Source: an uncultured Anaeromyxobacter sp.
Lineage (GTDB): Bacteria; Myxococcota; Myxococcia; Myxococcales; Anaeromyxobacteraceae
DNA length: 42,151 bases
Direction of reading: 5' to 3'
Assembly (NCBI GenBank): GCA_903855945.1
Contig: CAIOAK010000086.1
Coordinates: 1 to 42,151, forward strand
Shown: positions 12,960 through 25,565 of the stretch, one piece after another
Numbering within the stretch: the stretch's first letter is position 1
Layout: the number at the start of each line of letters is the position of its first letter
Program-made: the position numbers and the translations under genes
The notes under the pieces: generated by a model
Seen by the model: only the letters and a program-made list of their open reading frames with translations
Databases searched by the model: none
What the model was told of the DNA's origin: nothing

Positions 12960-13955
12960 TCACCACCTCGCGAGCGCCGCACCCCAGGTGAACCCAGCGC
13001 CGAAGGCCGCCAGCGCCACCAGATCGCCCCGCTTCACTCCGCGTGCGGGTATGGCCTCGGAGAGCGCCAGCGGGATGCTCGCCGCGGTGGTGTTGCCGTA
13101 CTTCTGGATGTTGTTGAAGACCTGGTCGTCGCGCAGCCCGAGCGACCTCTGCACCGTCTCGGCGATGCGCAGGTTGGCCTGATGGGGGACGAGGACCTTG
13201 ATGTCGCTCGTCTGCAGCCCCGCCTTCGCGAGCACGCTGCGGACCACCTCGGGCATGCGCACGATGGCGTGCTTGAAGACCTTCTGCCCCTCCATGTGGG
13301 GGAAGATGGCCTCCGACTCCACCATCTCCTTCGTGATGCGCGGGCTGTGGATGGAGCCGGGGGCGTCGGCCCAGAGGTCCTTGGCGTGGCGGCCGTCGGC
13401 GTGGAGCTCGACCGCCAGCACGCCGCGGTCCGGATCGTCGGTGGCCTCGAGCAGCGCGGCGGCCGCCCCGTCGCCGAAGATCACGGTCACGTCCCGGCCG
13501 CGGGTGGAGACGTCGAGCCCGGTGGAGTGGGTCTCCGAGCCCACCAGCAGCACCTTCCGGTAGACACCGGCGCGGATCCAGGCGTCCACCACCGACAGGC
13601 CGTAGAGGAATCCGGAGCACTGGTTGCGGATGTCGAGCGCGGGCACGCCCGGGATCCCCAGCTTGGCGTTCAGGAAGCAGCCGTCGCCCGGGAACATGTG
13701 GTCGGTGGAGAGGGTGGCGAAGACGATGGCGTCGAGGTCCTCGGCCTTCCAGCCGGCCTGGTCGAGCGCCCGCTTCGAGGCCCGGAAGGCCATCTCGGAG
13801 GTGCCCAGGCCGGGCTCCACCCAGTGGCGCTCCTGGATGCCGGTGCGCTGGACGATCCACTCGTCCGAGGTGTCCATGTATCGGGTCAGCTCGGCGTTGG
13901 TGACGACGCGATCCGGGACGTAGGTTCCGATGGTGACGAATGCGGCGCGGGGCAT
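12960..13955 (-). CDS. fabH: 3-oxoacyl-[acyl-carrier-protein] synthase III family
   Basis: A 331-residue thiolase-fold condensing enzyme that starts fatty-acid chains by joining acyl-CoA to malonyl-ACP. The catalytic triad is intact: Cys113 (NQCSGF), His258 (PHQAN) and Asn288 (YGNTTAAS). The C-terminal GAGFTWGAAL signature is present, and the length is normal for FabH. It has a GGAG ribosome binding site and starts 22 bases after the DUF4239-like gene. No other fab gene is nearby, so a role in specialised lipid priming rather than general synthesis cannot be excluded. Two weak relatives of the 15-bp palindrome (13033-13047, 12978-12992) lie near its 3' end. The first forces ATA, GCA and GGA codons. 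Confidence 0.92.
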   Translation of the reverse strand: MPRAAFVTIGTYVPDRVVTNAELTRYMDTSDEWIVQRTGIQERHWVEPGLGTSEMAFRASKRALDQAGWKAEDLDAIVFATLSTDHMFPGDGCFLNAKLGIPGVPALDIRNQCSGFLYGLSVVDAWIRAGVYRKVLLVGSETHSTGLDVSTRGRDVTVIFGDGAAAALLEATDDPDRGVLAVELHADGRHAKDLWADAPGSIHSPRITKEMVESEAIFPHMEGQKVFKHAIVRMPEVVRSVLAKAGLQTSDIKVLVPHQANLRIAETVQRSLGLRDDQVFNNIQKYGNTTAASIPLALSEAIPARGVKRGDLVALAAFGAGFTWGAALARW

Positions 13956-13977
13956 GGTCTGCTCTCCTCGTTCGTGC

Positions 13978-14772
13978 TCACAGCCCGCCGAAGGGGCGTT
14001 CGGCGATCAGGTGGAAGCCATGCTCGGACGGGGTGACGTCCCCCTGGAACGGATGGTCGAGCGCCACGGTGACGAATACCACGAGCCCCACGAAGGCGGC
14101 CATGCAGCCCACCAGCGTGAGGTGGAGGGCGGCGTCGTCCACGGTGACGAAGAGCGTGGCCCCGGTGAGGGCCAGCGCGGCGCCCACCAGCAGCACGATC
14201 CAGACGACGGCCGGGAGCGAGTTGGCCGTGGCGTGGATGCGGGCCCGGCGGGCCTCCGAGGCGGTCGTCATCTGGCGCAGCGTCTCGGTGTGCATGAGCG
14301 TGTCGGCGAGGTTGTCCGGTTCGAAGTCGCCGATGAGCCGGTTGAGCGCCCCGAACCTGTACTTGGCCGCGGAGGGGTGCTTCCCGGCGCGCTGCTCGGG
14401 CCACTCCTTCTCGGCGACGTCCTTCGCGTAGGCCCGGATGATATCGTCCATCTGGCTTCGCATCGGCTCCGGGTAGAGGAGCGCCGCCCGCTGCAGCACC
14501 TCGAGAGAGGCCACCTCGCGGGACACCTTCTCGGTGGCGGACTGGTACTCGCTCCAGGCCCCCACGGCGGTGAGGCTCAGGATGAGGGTGTAGGCGAGCC
14601 AGATCTGGGTGCCGAAGTACTCGGCCTGATCGGAACTGCGGTGGAAGCGCTTCTGGAGCCGCTCCCGCACCGGGCCGAAGAGGATCATCCCCCCGAGCGT
14701 GACGGCCAGGAAGGACCCCACGGTGACGACGAAGACCCAGAGGAGCGGCAGCCGGAACAACCAGTCCATCAT
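13978..14772 (-). CDS. DUF4239/bestrophin-like membrane protein
   Basis: A 264-residue membrane protein. It has two N-terminal hydrophobic segments (LLWVFVVTVGSFLAVTLGGMI and QIWLAYTLILSLTAVGAW regions), a central soluble helical stretch (about 70-180) and two C-terminal segments (about 185-240). The pattern and the DHPFQG motif after the last helix match the DUF4239, or bestrophin-like, family whose function is unknown; channel activity is speculation. It lies 30 bases after gyrB and 22 bases before fabH on the same strand, so it is probably carried on the dnaN-recF-gyrB transcript. An SD-like GGAGG precedes the ATG. Confidence 0.82.
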   Translation of the reverse strand: MMDWLFRLPLLWVFVVTVGSFLAVTLGGMILFGPVRERLQKRFHRSSDQAEYFGTQIWLAYTLILSLTAVGAWSEYQSATEKVSREVASLEVLQRAALLYPEPMRSQMDDIIRAYAKDVAEKEWPEQRAGKHPSAAKYRFGALNRLIGDFEPDNLADTLMHTETLRQMTTASEARRARIHATANSLPAVVWIVLLVGAALALTGATLFVTVDDAALHLTLVGCMAAFVGLVVFVTVALDHPFQGDVTPSEHGFHLIAERPFGGL

Positions 14773-14802
14773 CTCGCCTCCGAGCCCCGGTGGGGGCGCC
14801 TG

Positions 14803-19889
<5,087 letters not shown>

Positions 19890-21272
19890 TCAAGAAATGA
19901 CGCTCGAGCGGAGCGTGTCCACGGCCTGACGGACCTCCAGATCGGCGAGGGAGAGCTCGTTCACCCGCTCGATGGCCGAGATGACCGTGGTGTGATCCTT
20001 CTTGTTGAACTTCTCGGCGATGGTCTGGAGCGTCTCCTTGGCGAGCTCGCGGCACAGGAACATCGCCACCTGCCGGGGAAGCGCCACCTTCTGCTCCCGG
20101 GAGGAGCTCGTGAGGCGCGCCACGGTGATGCCGTAATAGGCCGCCACGGCCTCCTGGATGCGCTCGATGGAGGGTCGGTAGCCGGGGGGAGGGATGACGT
20201 CGGAGAGCACGTCGCGCGCGAGGGGCACCGACAGGGGCTCCCCCTTCAGAGAGGCGAAGGCGGCCAGCCGCATGAGCGCGCCCTCGAGCTCCCGGACGTT
20301 CGACTTGATGTGGGTGGCGAGCAGCGAGGCCACCTCGTCGCCGAGGTCGATGCGCTCGGCCTGCGCCTTCTTCTTCAGGATGGCCGCCCGGGTCTCGAAC
20401 TCCGGGGTGTCGATGTGGACCCGCATCCCCCACTCGAATCGGGAGCAGAGCCGCTCCTCCAGCCCCTTCAGCTCCTTGGGGCTGCGATCGGAGGAGAGCA
20501 CGATCTGGACGTTCAGCTCGTAGAGGGTGTTGAAGGTGTGGAAGAACTCCTCGGCGGTCTTGTCCCGGCCGGCGAAGAACTGGACGTCGTCCACGAGCAG
20601 CGCGCCGCATTCCCGGTACTTCCGGCGGAAGTCGGCCATCGTGTTGCGGGAGATGGCGTCCACGAAATCGTTCGTGTAGCGCTCGGAGGTGACGATGGCG
20701 ACGCGCGATCCCGGGGAGTTCTCGTGGATGGCGTTGGCGATGGCGTGGAGGAGGTGGGTCTTCCCGAGGCCGGAGTCGCCGTGCAGGAAGAGCGGGTTCC
20801 AGGCCCTCCCGGGGGTCTTCGCGACCGCCTGGGCCGCGGCCACGGCGAAGCGGTTCGACTCGCCCACCACGAAGGACTCGAAGAGGTAGCGCGGGTTGGT
20901 GCGGGTCTCCCCGGGCACGGCCTGGCCGGACAGGGGGGGCGCGGCCGGATCCAGGGAGAGGGCGGGACGCGGCGGCGGGGAGGTGTCCACCACGAACTGG
21001 GTCCGGAGCGGAGCGCCCACCAGGGGCGGCACGAACTCGTCGAACCAGTCGCGGTAGTTGTCGTCCACGAAATCGCGGTGGAACGGGTCCGGCGCGCCGA
21101 TCTGGAGCCGGTCGCCGTCCAGGCCGAGGACGCGGAGCGGAGCGAACCAGCGTCGGTACAGATCCTCGCGCAGCCGGCCGCGCAGGTGCGCGTCGATGCG
21201 CCCCCAGAGTTCCAGCGCCGGGCCCTCGGCCCCTGCACCGGATGCCGCGTGGGCCACCCCAACGGTTGCCAT
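19890..21272 (-). CDS. dnaA: Chromosomal replication initiator protein DnaA
   Basis: A 460-residue AAA+ initiator. Domain I covers about residues 15-95. A variable Pro/Ala-rich linker follows, then the AAA+ core with Walker A GDSGLGKTHLL (near residue 164), Walker B LLVDDVQFF and the arginine-finger region. Domain IV carries the DnaA signature (ALPRQVAMFLCRELAKETL and KKDHTTVI) that reads the DnaA box. The ATG 21272 has a strong GGAGG nine bases upstream; the frame remains open to 21539 without conserved sequence. The leader contains a near-copy of the 15-bp palindrome at 21333-21347. Confidence 0.97.
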   Translation of the reverse strand: MATVGVAHAASGAGAEGPALELWGRIDAHLRGRLREDLYRRWFAPLRVLGLDGDRLQIGAPDPFHRDFVDDNYRDWFDEFVPPLVGAPLRTQFVVDTSPPPRPALSLDPAAPPLSGQAVPGETRTNPRYLFESFVVGESNRFAVAAAQAVAKTPGRAWNPLFLHGDSGLGKTHLLHAIANAIHENSPGSRVAIVTSERYTNDFVDAISRNTMADFRRKYRECGALLVDDVQFFAGRDKTAEEFFHTFNTLYELNVQIVLSSDRSPKELKGLEERLCSRFEWGMRVHIDTPEFETRAAILKKKAQAERIDLGDEVASLLATHIKSNVRELEGALMRLAAFASLKGEPLSVPLARDVLSDVIPPPGYRPSIERIQEAVAAYYGITVARLTSSSREQKVALPRQVAMFLCRELAKETLQTIAEKFNKKDHTTVISAIERVNELSLADLEVRQAVDTLRSSVIS

Positions 21273-21537
21273 CCCCTGATACCTCCACGACGAAAGACGA
21301 CGGCAGGGCCCCCGCGACGCGCGGAAGCGATGTTCACTGAGAGTGTTGAATGCCTGGACTGCGTGGACCGCGTGACGAACGTGCGACGAGACACTCTCTA
21401 GCGAAGGAGGAGGCCAGGGATCAAGTGCTCGTTCTCGTCTCGTGGCAGGCGCCGGAATTTCCTCGGGGAAGCCGGGAGGCCAGATCGGAGCCCAGCCTCC
21501 TTGACACGGCGCGCCCGATCGGGGAGGTTCCCGCGCC
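21273..21537. other. Divergent dnaA-rpmH intergenic region
   Basis: 265 bases separate the diverging dnaA and rpmH starts. The region contains a palindrome copy (21333-21347), an 8-bp inverted repeat GAGAGTGT (21339-21346)/ACACTCTC (21391-21398), and TTGACA at 21501-21506, a perfect -35 hexamer upstream of rpmH without a good -10 at 17 bases. No consensus DnaA box was found. It is a second candidate for origin-associated regulation because replication-linked gene direction switches here. Confidence 0.5.
21333..21347. other. 15-bp palindrome copy D (dnaA leader, two mismatches)
   Basis: TTCACTGAGAGTGTT, read on the minus strand as AACACTCTCAGTGAA, lies about 60 bases upstream of the dnaA ATG. 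One half-site is perfect, including the CAGTGAA form common to most copies; the other has two changed bases. It is one of only two copies outside a coding region. Confidence 0.5.
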
Positions 21538-21687
21538 ATGAAGAGGACCTACCAACCCAAGAAGGTGAAGCGAAACCGCACCCACGGCTTCCGGAGGCGC
21601 ATGAAGTCGGTCGGCGGGCAGAACGTGATCAAGCGGCGCCGCGCCAAGGGGCGCAAGCGCCTGGCGCCGAAGGCTGCGTCGAAGTAG
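21538..21687 (+). CDS. rpmH: 50S ribosomal protein L34
   Basis: A 49-residue very basic protein with the L34 signature ([19 protein letters not shown], then a run of Arg/Lys ending KAASK). It is too short for most ORF lists, but the sequence is unmistakable. GGGGAGG lies 8 bases before the ATG. It heads the conserved rpmH-rnpA-yidD-yidC block pointing away from dnaA, and the rnpA start follows after 19 bases. Confidence 0.98.
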   Translation: MKRTYQPKKVKRNRTHGFRRRMKSVGGQNVIKRRRAKGRKRLAPKAASK

Positions 21688-21706
21688 CTCGTCGAGGCCG
21701 GATCCC

Positions 21707-22051
21707 GTGCGCTTCGGCAAGGCGGCGCGGATCCTGCGCCGCCGCGAGTTCCTGGCGATCCAGCAGCGCGGAGAGCGGCTGCACGCCGGAAAGCTCCTGA
21801 TCCTCGCCCTCCCGTCCGGCGGAGCGAGGGCGCGCATCGGCATCACGGTGCCGGGCAAGGTGGCGAACGCGGTGAACCGCAACCGGATCAAGCGCTGGGT
21901 ACGCGAGGCCTTCCGGGCCGTGGCGGCCGATCTGCCGCCGGTGGACCTGGTCGTGATCGCGCGCTCCGGGGCGACCGAGGTGGGGCTCTCTGGCGCCCAC
22001 TCCGCGTTCCGCGCCGCCCGCGACAGGCTGGCCCGCGGGGGAGCGCCTTGA
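21707..22051 (+). CDS. rnpA: Ribonuclease P protein component
   Basis: A 114-residue basic protein that binds RNase P RNA and helps it process tRNA 5' leaders. The family motif [14 protein letters not shown] (residues about 58-71) is present, with [15 protein letters not shown] near the N-terminus and the [10 protein letters not shown] strand. The start is GTG at 21707. Its stop overlaps the TTG start of yidD (TTGA), so translation is coupled. The RNase P RNA gene is not in this window. Confidence 0.96.
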   Translation: MRFGKAARILRRREFLAIQQRGERLHAGKLLILALPSGGARARIGITVPGKVANAVNRNRIKRWVREAFRAVAADLPPVDLVVIARSGATEVGLSGAHSAFRAARDRLARGGAP

Positions 22052-22275
22052 CCGGAACGAGCCCGGCCGCCCTTCCGCTCGTCGGGATCGTGCGGGTCTA
22101 CCAGCGGCTCGTCTCGCCGCTGCTCCCGCCGTCCTGCCGCTTCTACCCGTCCTGCTCGGCCTACGCCGTGACCGCCCTGCAGCGGCATGGCGCGCTCGCG
22201 GGGAGCTGGCTCGCCGCCCGGCGGCTGGCCCGCTGCCATCCGTTCCACCCGGGCGGGCTCGACCCCGTTCCCTAG
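22048..22275 (+). CDS. yidD: Membrane protein insertion efficiency factor YidD
   Basis: A 75-residue protein of the YidD family. It has a short amphipathic N-terminus ([16 protein letters not shown]), the conserved cysteine motif [11 protein letters not shown] (about 32-42) and the C-terminal [14 protein letters not shown]. It assists YidC-dependent membrane protein insertion. It starts with TTG overlapping the rnpA stop. No transmembrane helix is predicted; association with the inner face of the membrane is the family norm. Confidence 0.95.
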   Translation: MTGTSPAALPLVGIVRVYQRLVSPLLPPSCRFYPSCSAYAVTALQRHGALAGSWLAARRLARCHPFHPGGLDPVP

Positions 22276-22306
22276 GGATTCCATCGTTGAAGAAGGCAGG
22301 TACGAC

Positions 22307-23950
22307 GTGAACGACAGCAAGCGCATCATGTTCGCCGCCCTGGGATCGGTCGTGATCCTGTTCGCGTGGAACGAGTTCTTCATGCCCAAGAAGGGCAAGG
22401 ACGCGGCGGCCGCGAAGGCTGCGGTGACGGCCCCATCGGGTCCGGCCACGGCGGCTTCGGCCCCCGCGGCGGCGCAGGCCCCCGCCCCGGTCGCGCCGGT
22501 CCTCCCCGCCACGCCCGAGGAGACGGTGGTCCTCGAGACCCCCGAGTTCCGGGCCACCTTCACGAGCTGGGGCGGCGCGCTCAAGAGCCTGCGGCTGAAG
22601 GAGGAGACCTACCGGAGGCGCGGGAAGGGCGAGGTGCCCGACGAGCCCATCGACCTCGTGAACGTCCGCGAGGGCGAGCCCTGGCCGATGGCGACCCTGC
22701 CCTCCGCCGAGCTGGGCGGCGGTTCCGACGCGGGCACCGATCCGCTGGTCCGCGCCCCCATGCGCATCACGGCCCGGGACGGGAAGAGCGTCACCTTCGA
22801 GGGGCGCCTCGGGGCGCTCGACGTCCGCAAGACCTTCGCGGTCGGGTCGCGTCCCTACCAGATCGACGTGGAGCTCCAGGCGAGCGGCGGGGAGCGCCCG
22901 GGAACGCTCGCCATCCTCTACCCGGCCTTCCAGGCGCCCGACGCGCCGGCGGCGGGGTTCTTCTCGGGCGGCGAGGTCTTCGAGTCGGTGATCCCGGTCT
23001 GCCGGGCCGGCGACAAGACCGAGCGGTACGACGGAAAGGCACCGCTCCAGACCCTCCCCGGCGCGCCCGCCTGGATCGGCCTCGACCAGCACTACTTCGT
23101 CTCGGCGCTCATGCCCCAGTCCACCGACGGGAGCTGCTTCTTCGCGAAGCTCCCCGCGGCCGGGGAGAGCCTCTCCGGCCTGCGCATCCCGGTGGATCGC
23201 GCGGTGAAGGCCACCTACCAGATCTACGCGGGCCCGAAGCAGGTGGAGCTGCTCCGCGCCTACGGGCGGGGGCTCGACACGGCCATCGACTACGGCCCGG
23301 TCTCCAACTACTTCGCCTTCTTCGCCCGCATCCTGCTCTGGGTGATGAACAAGTTCTACTCCTTCGCCCACAACTGGGGCGCGGCCATCGTGCTGCTTAC
23401 ACTGCTGGTGAAGGCCCTCCTTTATCCACTGACAGTGAAGTCGATGATGTCGATGCAGGAGATGAAGAAGCTCCAGCCCAAGGTGGACGCCCTGAAGGCG
23501 AAGTACGGCGACGACAAGGAGAAGATGAACCAGGAGGTGATGCGCCTCTACCAGGAGCACAAGGTGAACCCGCTGGGCGGGTGCCTGCCCCTGCTCCTGC
23601 AGATGCCGGTCTGGCTGGCCCTCTACGCCACCCTGCAGACCTCGGTGGAGCTCTACCGGCAGCCCTTCCTGTGGGTGAAGGACCTGACGGCCTACGACCC
23701 CTTCTACATCCTGCCGCTCGCCATGGGCGTCTCCAGCTTCATCATGCAGAAGATCTCGCCGCAGCCGGCCGACAACGCCCAGGCCAAGATGCTGCTCTAC
23801 TTCATGCCGATCTTCTTCACCTTCATCATGCTGAAGCTTCCGGCCGGCCTGACCCTCTACATCTTCGTGAACAACCTCCTCTCCATCGCGCAGCAGCAGT
23901 GGATCATCCGCAAGGATCGAAAGGCCACCGCGGCCGCGGCCGCGTCCTGA
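22307..23950 (+). CDS. yidC: Membrane protein insertase YidC
   Basis: A 547-residue insertase of the Gram-negative type. It has an N-terminal helix (IMFAALGSVVILFAW), an Ala/Pro linker, a large periplasmic beta domain (about 75-340) and the five-helix Oxa1/YidC core at the C-terminus. In the first core helix (IVLLTLLVKALLYPLTVKS) the groove residue that is Arg in E. coli YidC is Lys. The GTG start at 22307 has AAGGCAGG just upstream and puts the first helix at the N-terminus. Its products include the Fo subunits encoded downstream. Two copies of the 15-bp palindrome lie 27 bases apart exactly in the conserved first core helix, with unusual codons (CTT, ACA, TAT, CCA). Confidence 0.97.
   Translation: MNDSKRIMFAALGSVVILFAWNEFFMPKKGKDAAAAKAAVTAPSGPATAASAPAAAQAPAPVAPVLPATPEETVVLETPEFRATFTSWGGALKSLRLKEETYRRRGKGEVPDEPIDLVNVREGEPWPMATLPSAELGGGSDAGTDPLVRAPMRITARDGKSVTFEGRLGALDVRKTFAVGSRPYQIDVELQASGGERPGTLAILYPAFQAPDAPAAGFFSGGEVFESVIPVCRAGDKTERYDGKAPLQTLPGAPAWIGLDQHYFVSALMPQSTDGSCFFAKLPAAGESLSGLRIPVDRAVKATYQIYAGPKQVELLRAYGRGLDTAIDYGPVSNYFAFFARILLWVMNKFYSFAHNWGAAIVLLTLLVKALLYPLTVKSMMSMQEMKKLQPKVDALKAKYGDDKEKMNQEVMRLYQEHKVNPLGGCLPLLLQMPVWLALYATLQTSVELYRQPFLWVKDLTAYDPFYILPLAMGVSSFIMQKISPQPADNAQAKMLLYFMPIFFTFIMLKLPAGLTLYIFVNNLLSIAQQQWIIRKDRKATAAAAAS
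23398..23412. other. 15-bp palindrome copy E (in yidC, one mismatch)
   Basis: TACACTGCTGGTGAA has one altered base in the left half-site. It is read as CTT ACA CTG CTG GTG AAG. It forms a pair with the copy at 23425-23439, 27 bases start to start. Confidence 0.6.
23425..23439. other. 15-bp palindrome copy F (in yidC, one mismatch)
   Basis: TCCACTGACAGTGAA, read as TAT CCA CTG ACA GTG AAG. Four codons in a row around it (CTT TAT CCA, then ACA) are atypical for this gene although the encoded residues (LYPLTVK) are conserved in the family. Confidence 0.65.
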
Positions 23951-23970
23951 CGCGGCCCTCGGAGACACGC

Positions 23971-24489
23971 ATGATCGGACCCGGCAGAGAGGAGGCGCCG
24001 CCGCCGCGCGAGGCCCCCGAGAAGGTGGCCCGGGCGCGCGCCTTCTGCAGCGAGCTCCTCGAGCGGCTGGGGGCGTCGGTGGACGTCGAGGTCCGCGAGA
24101 CCCCCGAGGCCATCGGCGTCTCGCTCACGCCCCGGTCCGGCAACGCCGTCGAGCTCGGCGGCGCGCTCGTCGAGGCGCTGCAGGCGCTCGTGAACCGCGT
24201 GGTGAATCCGCGGTCCGAGGGGCGCAAGTGGGTGAACCTGGAGGTGGGCGGTTTCCCGGAGGGAGCCGACCCGGCCACGCGCGCCATGGCGCTGCGGCTG
24301 GCCGAGGCGGCGCGGCGCACCGGACAGGTGCTGGCCGTCTCCCCCATGAGCCCCCGCGACCGGCGCGCCGTGCACCTCGCGCTTCTCGACGTCGAGGGGG
24401 TCTCCACCCACAGCGAGGGCGAGGGGATCTTCCGCCAGCTGCTGGTCGTGCCGGGCGCGAAGCCGAAGGCGCCGCCGGCGGGGGGCTGA
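23971..24489 (+). CDS. khpB: KH-R3H RNA-binding protein (Jag/KhpB family)
   Basis: A 172-residue protein with a KH type II domain (about 20-85: RAFCSELLERLGASVDVEV to ALVEALQALVNRVVN) followed by an R3H domain (about 95-160, ending PMSPRDRRAVHLALLDVEGVSTHSEGEGIFRQLLV). This is the Jag/KhpB architecture found after yidC in many bacteria. The N-terminal Jag-N domain of Firmicute proteins is missing, leaving a short charged lead. It is likely a general RNA chaperone-type binder acting in the cytoplasm. ATG 23971 is 20 bases after yidC; the weak upstream GGAG supports it. Confidence 0.92.
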   Translation: MIGPGREEAPPPREAPEKVARARAFCSELLERLGASVDVEVRETPEAIGVSLTPRSGNAVELGGALVEALQALVNRVVNPRSEGRKWVNLEVGGFPEGADPATRAMALRLAEAARRTGQVLAVSPMSPRDRRAVHLALLDVEGVSTHSEGEGIFRQLLVVPGAKPKAPPAGG

Positions 24490-24494
24490 CCGGC

Positions 24495-24707
24495 GTGGCC
24501 CGCGAGAAGACGCAGGACGAGAAGCTCTTCGCGGCCGCGGTGCTGCGCCGCTCCTTCGAGCTCTCCGGCGACGAGCAGCGGCAGGGCTACCGGTTCGTCT
24601 ACGACGGCGTGCTGCGCGACATGGGGCTCGACGACGAGGACGTGGTGGACTTCCTCCGGGGCCACTCCCTCGAGGTGGACGCGGCCATCGGGCGGCGCGC
24701 CCGGTAG
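24495..24707 (+). CDS. Small conserved-position protein of unknown function (70 aa)
   Basis: A GTG-started 70-residue ORF, 5 bases after khpB, running EKTQDEKLFAAAVLRRSFELS to DVVDFLRGHSLEVDAAIGR. It is acidic overall, probably all-helical, with no signal or membrane segment. I do not recognise a family. Its codon use is strongly G/C-ending like its neighbours, the frame is tightly fitted between khpB and rsmG, and it fills the place where mnmE and mnmG occur in many related gene orders. This supports a real gene. The role is unknown. Confidence 0.65.
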   Translation: MAREKTQDEKLFAAAVLRRSFELSGDEQRQGYRFVYDGVLRDMGLDDEDVVDFLRGHSLEVDAAIGRRAR

Positions 24708-24731
24708 GCGCCCCCGGCGCGACGAGGCACC

Positions 24732-25397
24732 GTGGACGCCCCCTTCGCCGAGACCCTCGCCGCCGGAGCCCGCGCGCTGGGGATCGATCTGGACGGGCGG
24801 CAGCTCGCCACGCTCGGGCGCTACGCCGACCGGCTGCTCGCCTGGAACCGCAAGGTGAACCTGACCGCCATCACCGATCCCGGCGAGCTGGCCGAGAAGC
24901 ACCTCGTCGACAGCCTCTCCCTCGCGCCGGAGGTCGGGGGCGCGGCCACCCTGCTCGACGTGGGCAGCGGCGCCGGCCTCCCGGGAATTCCGCTCGCCGT
25001 CCTCCTGCCCGGCCTCGACGTCACCTGCTGCGACACGGTGGCGAAGAAGGTGGCCTTCGTGAAGGCGGTGGCGGCGGAGCTCGACCTGCGGGTCCGCGGC
25101 GTGGCGGTGCGCGCCGAGGGGAATCCGGAGCGGGAGGGGCTGCCGCGCGCCGAGGTGGTGGTGAGCCGCGCCTTCGCCGAGCCGGGGACCTGGTTGCCGC
25201 TGGCGGTCCGCTACCTCGCCCCGGGCGGGCGGGTCCTCGCGACGCTGGGGCGCGAGTCGGACGAGGAGGCGCTGCGCCGGGCGGGCGAGGCGGCGGGACT
25301 CGAGCTCCGGTCGCTCCGGCGGCTCACCCTCCCCGTCTCCGGCGCGCAGCGTGGCGTGGCCACCTTCGCCCGAGCCGGCGGTCCAGGGTCCACCTGA
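24732..25397 (+). CDS. rsmG: 16S rRNA (guanine527-N7)-methyltransferase
   Basis: A 221-residue SAM-dependent methyltransferase that makes m7G527 in 16S rRNA. It shows [25 protein letters not shown] (the N-terminal signature), the SAM loop [16 protein letters not shown] (about 74-90) and VVSRAFAEP (about 138). The start is GTG at 24732. It is directly followed by two parS palindromes and parAB, the classical gidB-parA-parB arrangement. The region between its stop and parA is about 170 bases. Confidence 0.96.
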   Translation: MDAPFAETLAAGARALGIDLDGRQLATLGRYADRLLAWNRKVNLTAITDPGELAEKHLVDSLSLAPEVGGAATLLDVGSGAGLPGIPLAVLLPGLDVTCCDTVAKKVAFVKAVAAELDLRVRGVAVRAEGNPEREGLPRAEVVVSRAFAEPGTWLPLAVRYLAPGGRVLATLGRESDEEALRRAGEAAGLELRSLRRLTLPVSGAQRGVATFARAGGPGST

Positions 25398-25408
25398 GTC
25401 CCGCTCCG

Positions 25409-25432
25409 CCGGTGTTCCACGTGGAACACCGG
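25409..25432. promoter_or_regulatory. parS: parS site 1 (centromere-like)
   Basis: The 16-bp core TGTTCCACGTGGAACA (25413-25428) is a perfect palindrome, and symmetry extends to 24 bp (25409-25432). It differs from the Bacillus-type parS only by C/G in place of T/A at the fifth pair. ParB binds such sites and spreads with CTP to build the segregation complex. Confidence 0.95.
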
Positions 25433-25452
25433 TCGCCTTCGACCCCGGGAGA

Positions 25453-25468
25453 TGTTCCACGTGGAACG
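25453..25468. promoter_or_regulatory. parS: parS site 2
   Basis: TGTTCCACGTGGAACG, with a perfect 14-bp palindrome at 25454-25467 and a single asymmetric flanking pair. It lies 40 bases from site 1, start to start. Both sites lie in the rsmG-parA gap, so ParB bound here could also repress parAB. Confidence 0.92.
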
Positions 25469-25565
25469 TCCTTCCCCTTCCCTGTCAGATCCCCCGGGCA
25501 TCCTTCCGTCGATCCGGGGTAGAACCCCTCCTCCGCACCACCCCCCCCCGAGGAGCGAGGAGAAC

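Noticed and set aside
12978-13047. Two palindrome-like sites in fabH (12978-12992, 13033-13047)
   Set aside because: Each has one perfect half-site and CGCAC/GTGCG in place of the other. The second forces rare codons and may be genuine, but both are too degenerate to list as members.
21501-21529. Complete promoter for rpmH
   Set aside because: TTGACA is perfect, but the base block 17 to 18 bases downstream (GAGGTT) is not a -10 element. Only the hexamer is recorded.
25452-25565. N-terminal extension of parA from ATG 25452
   Set aside because: The ATG is inside the second parS palindrome and the extension is unconserved. GTG 25566 has a good ribosome binding site and gives a normal ParA N-terminus.
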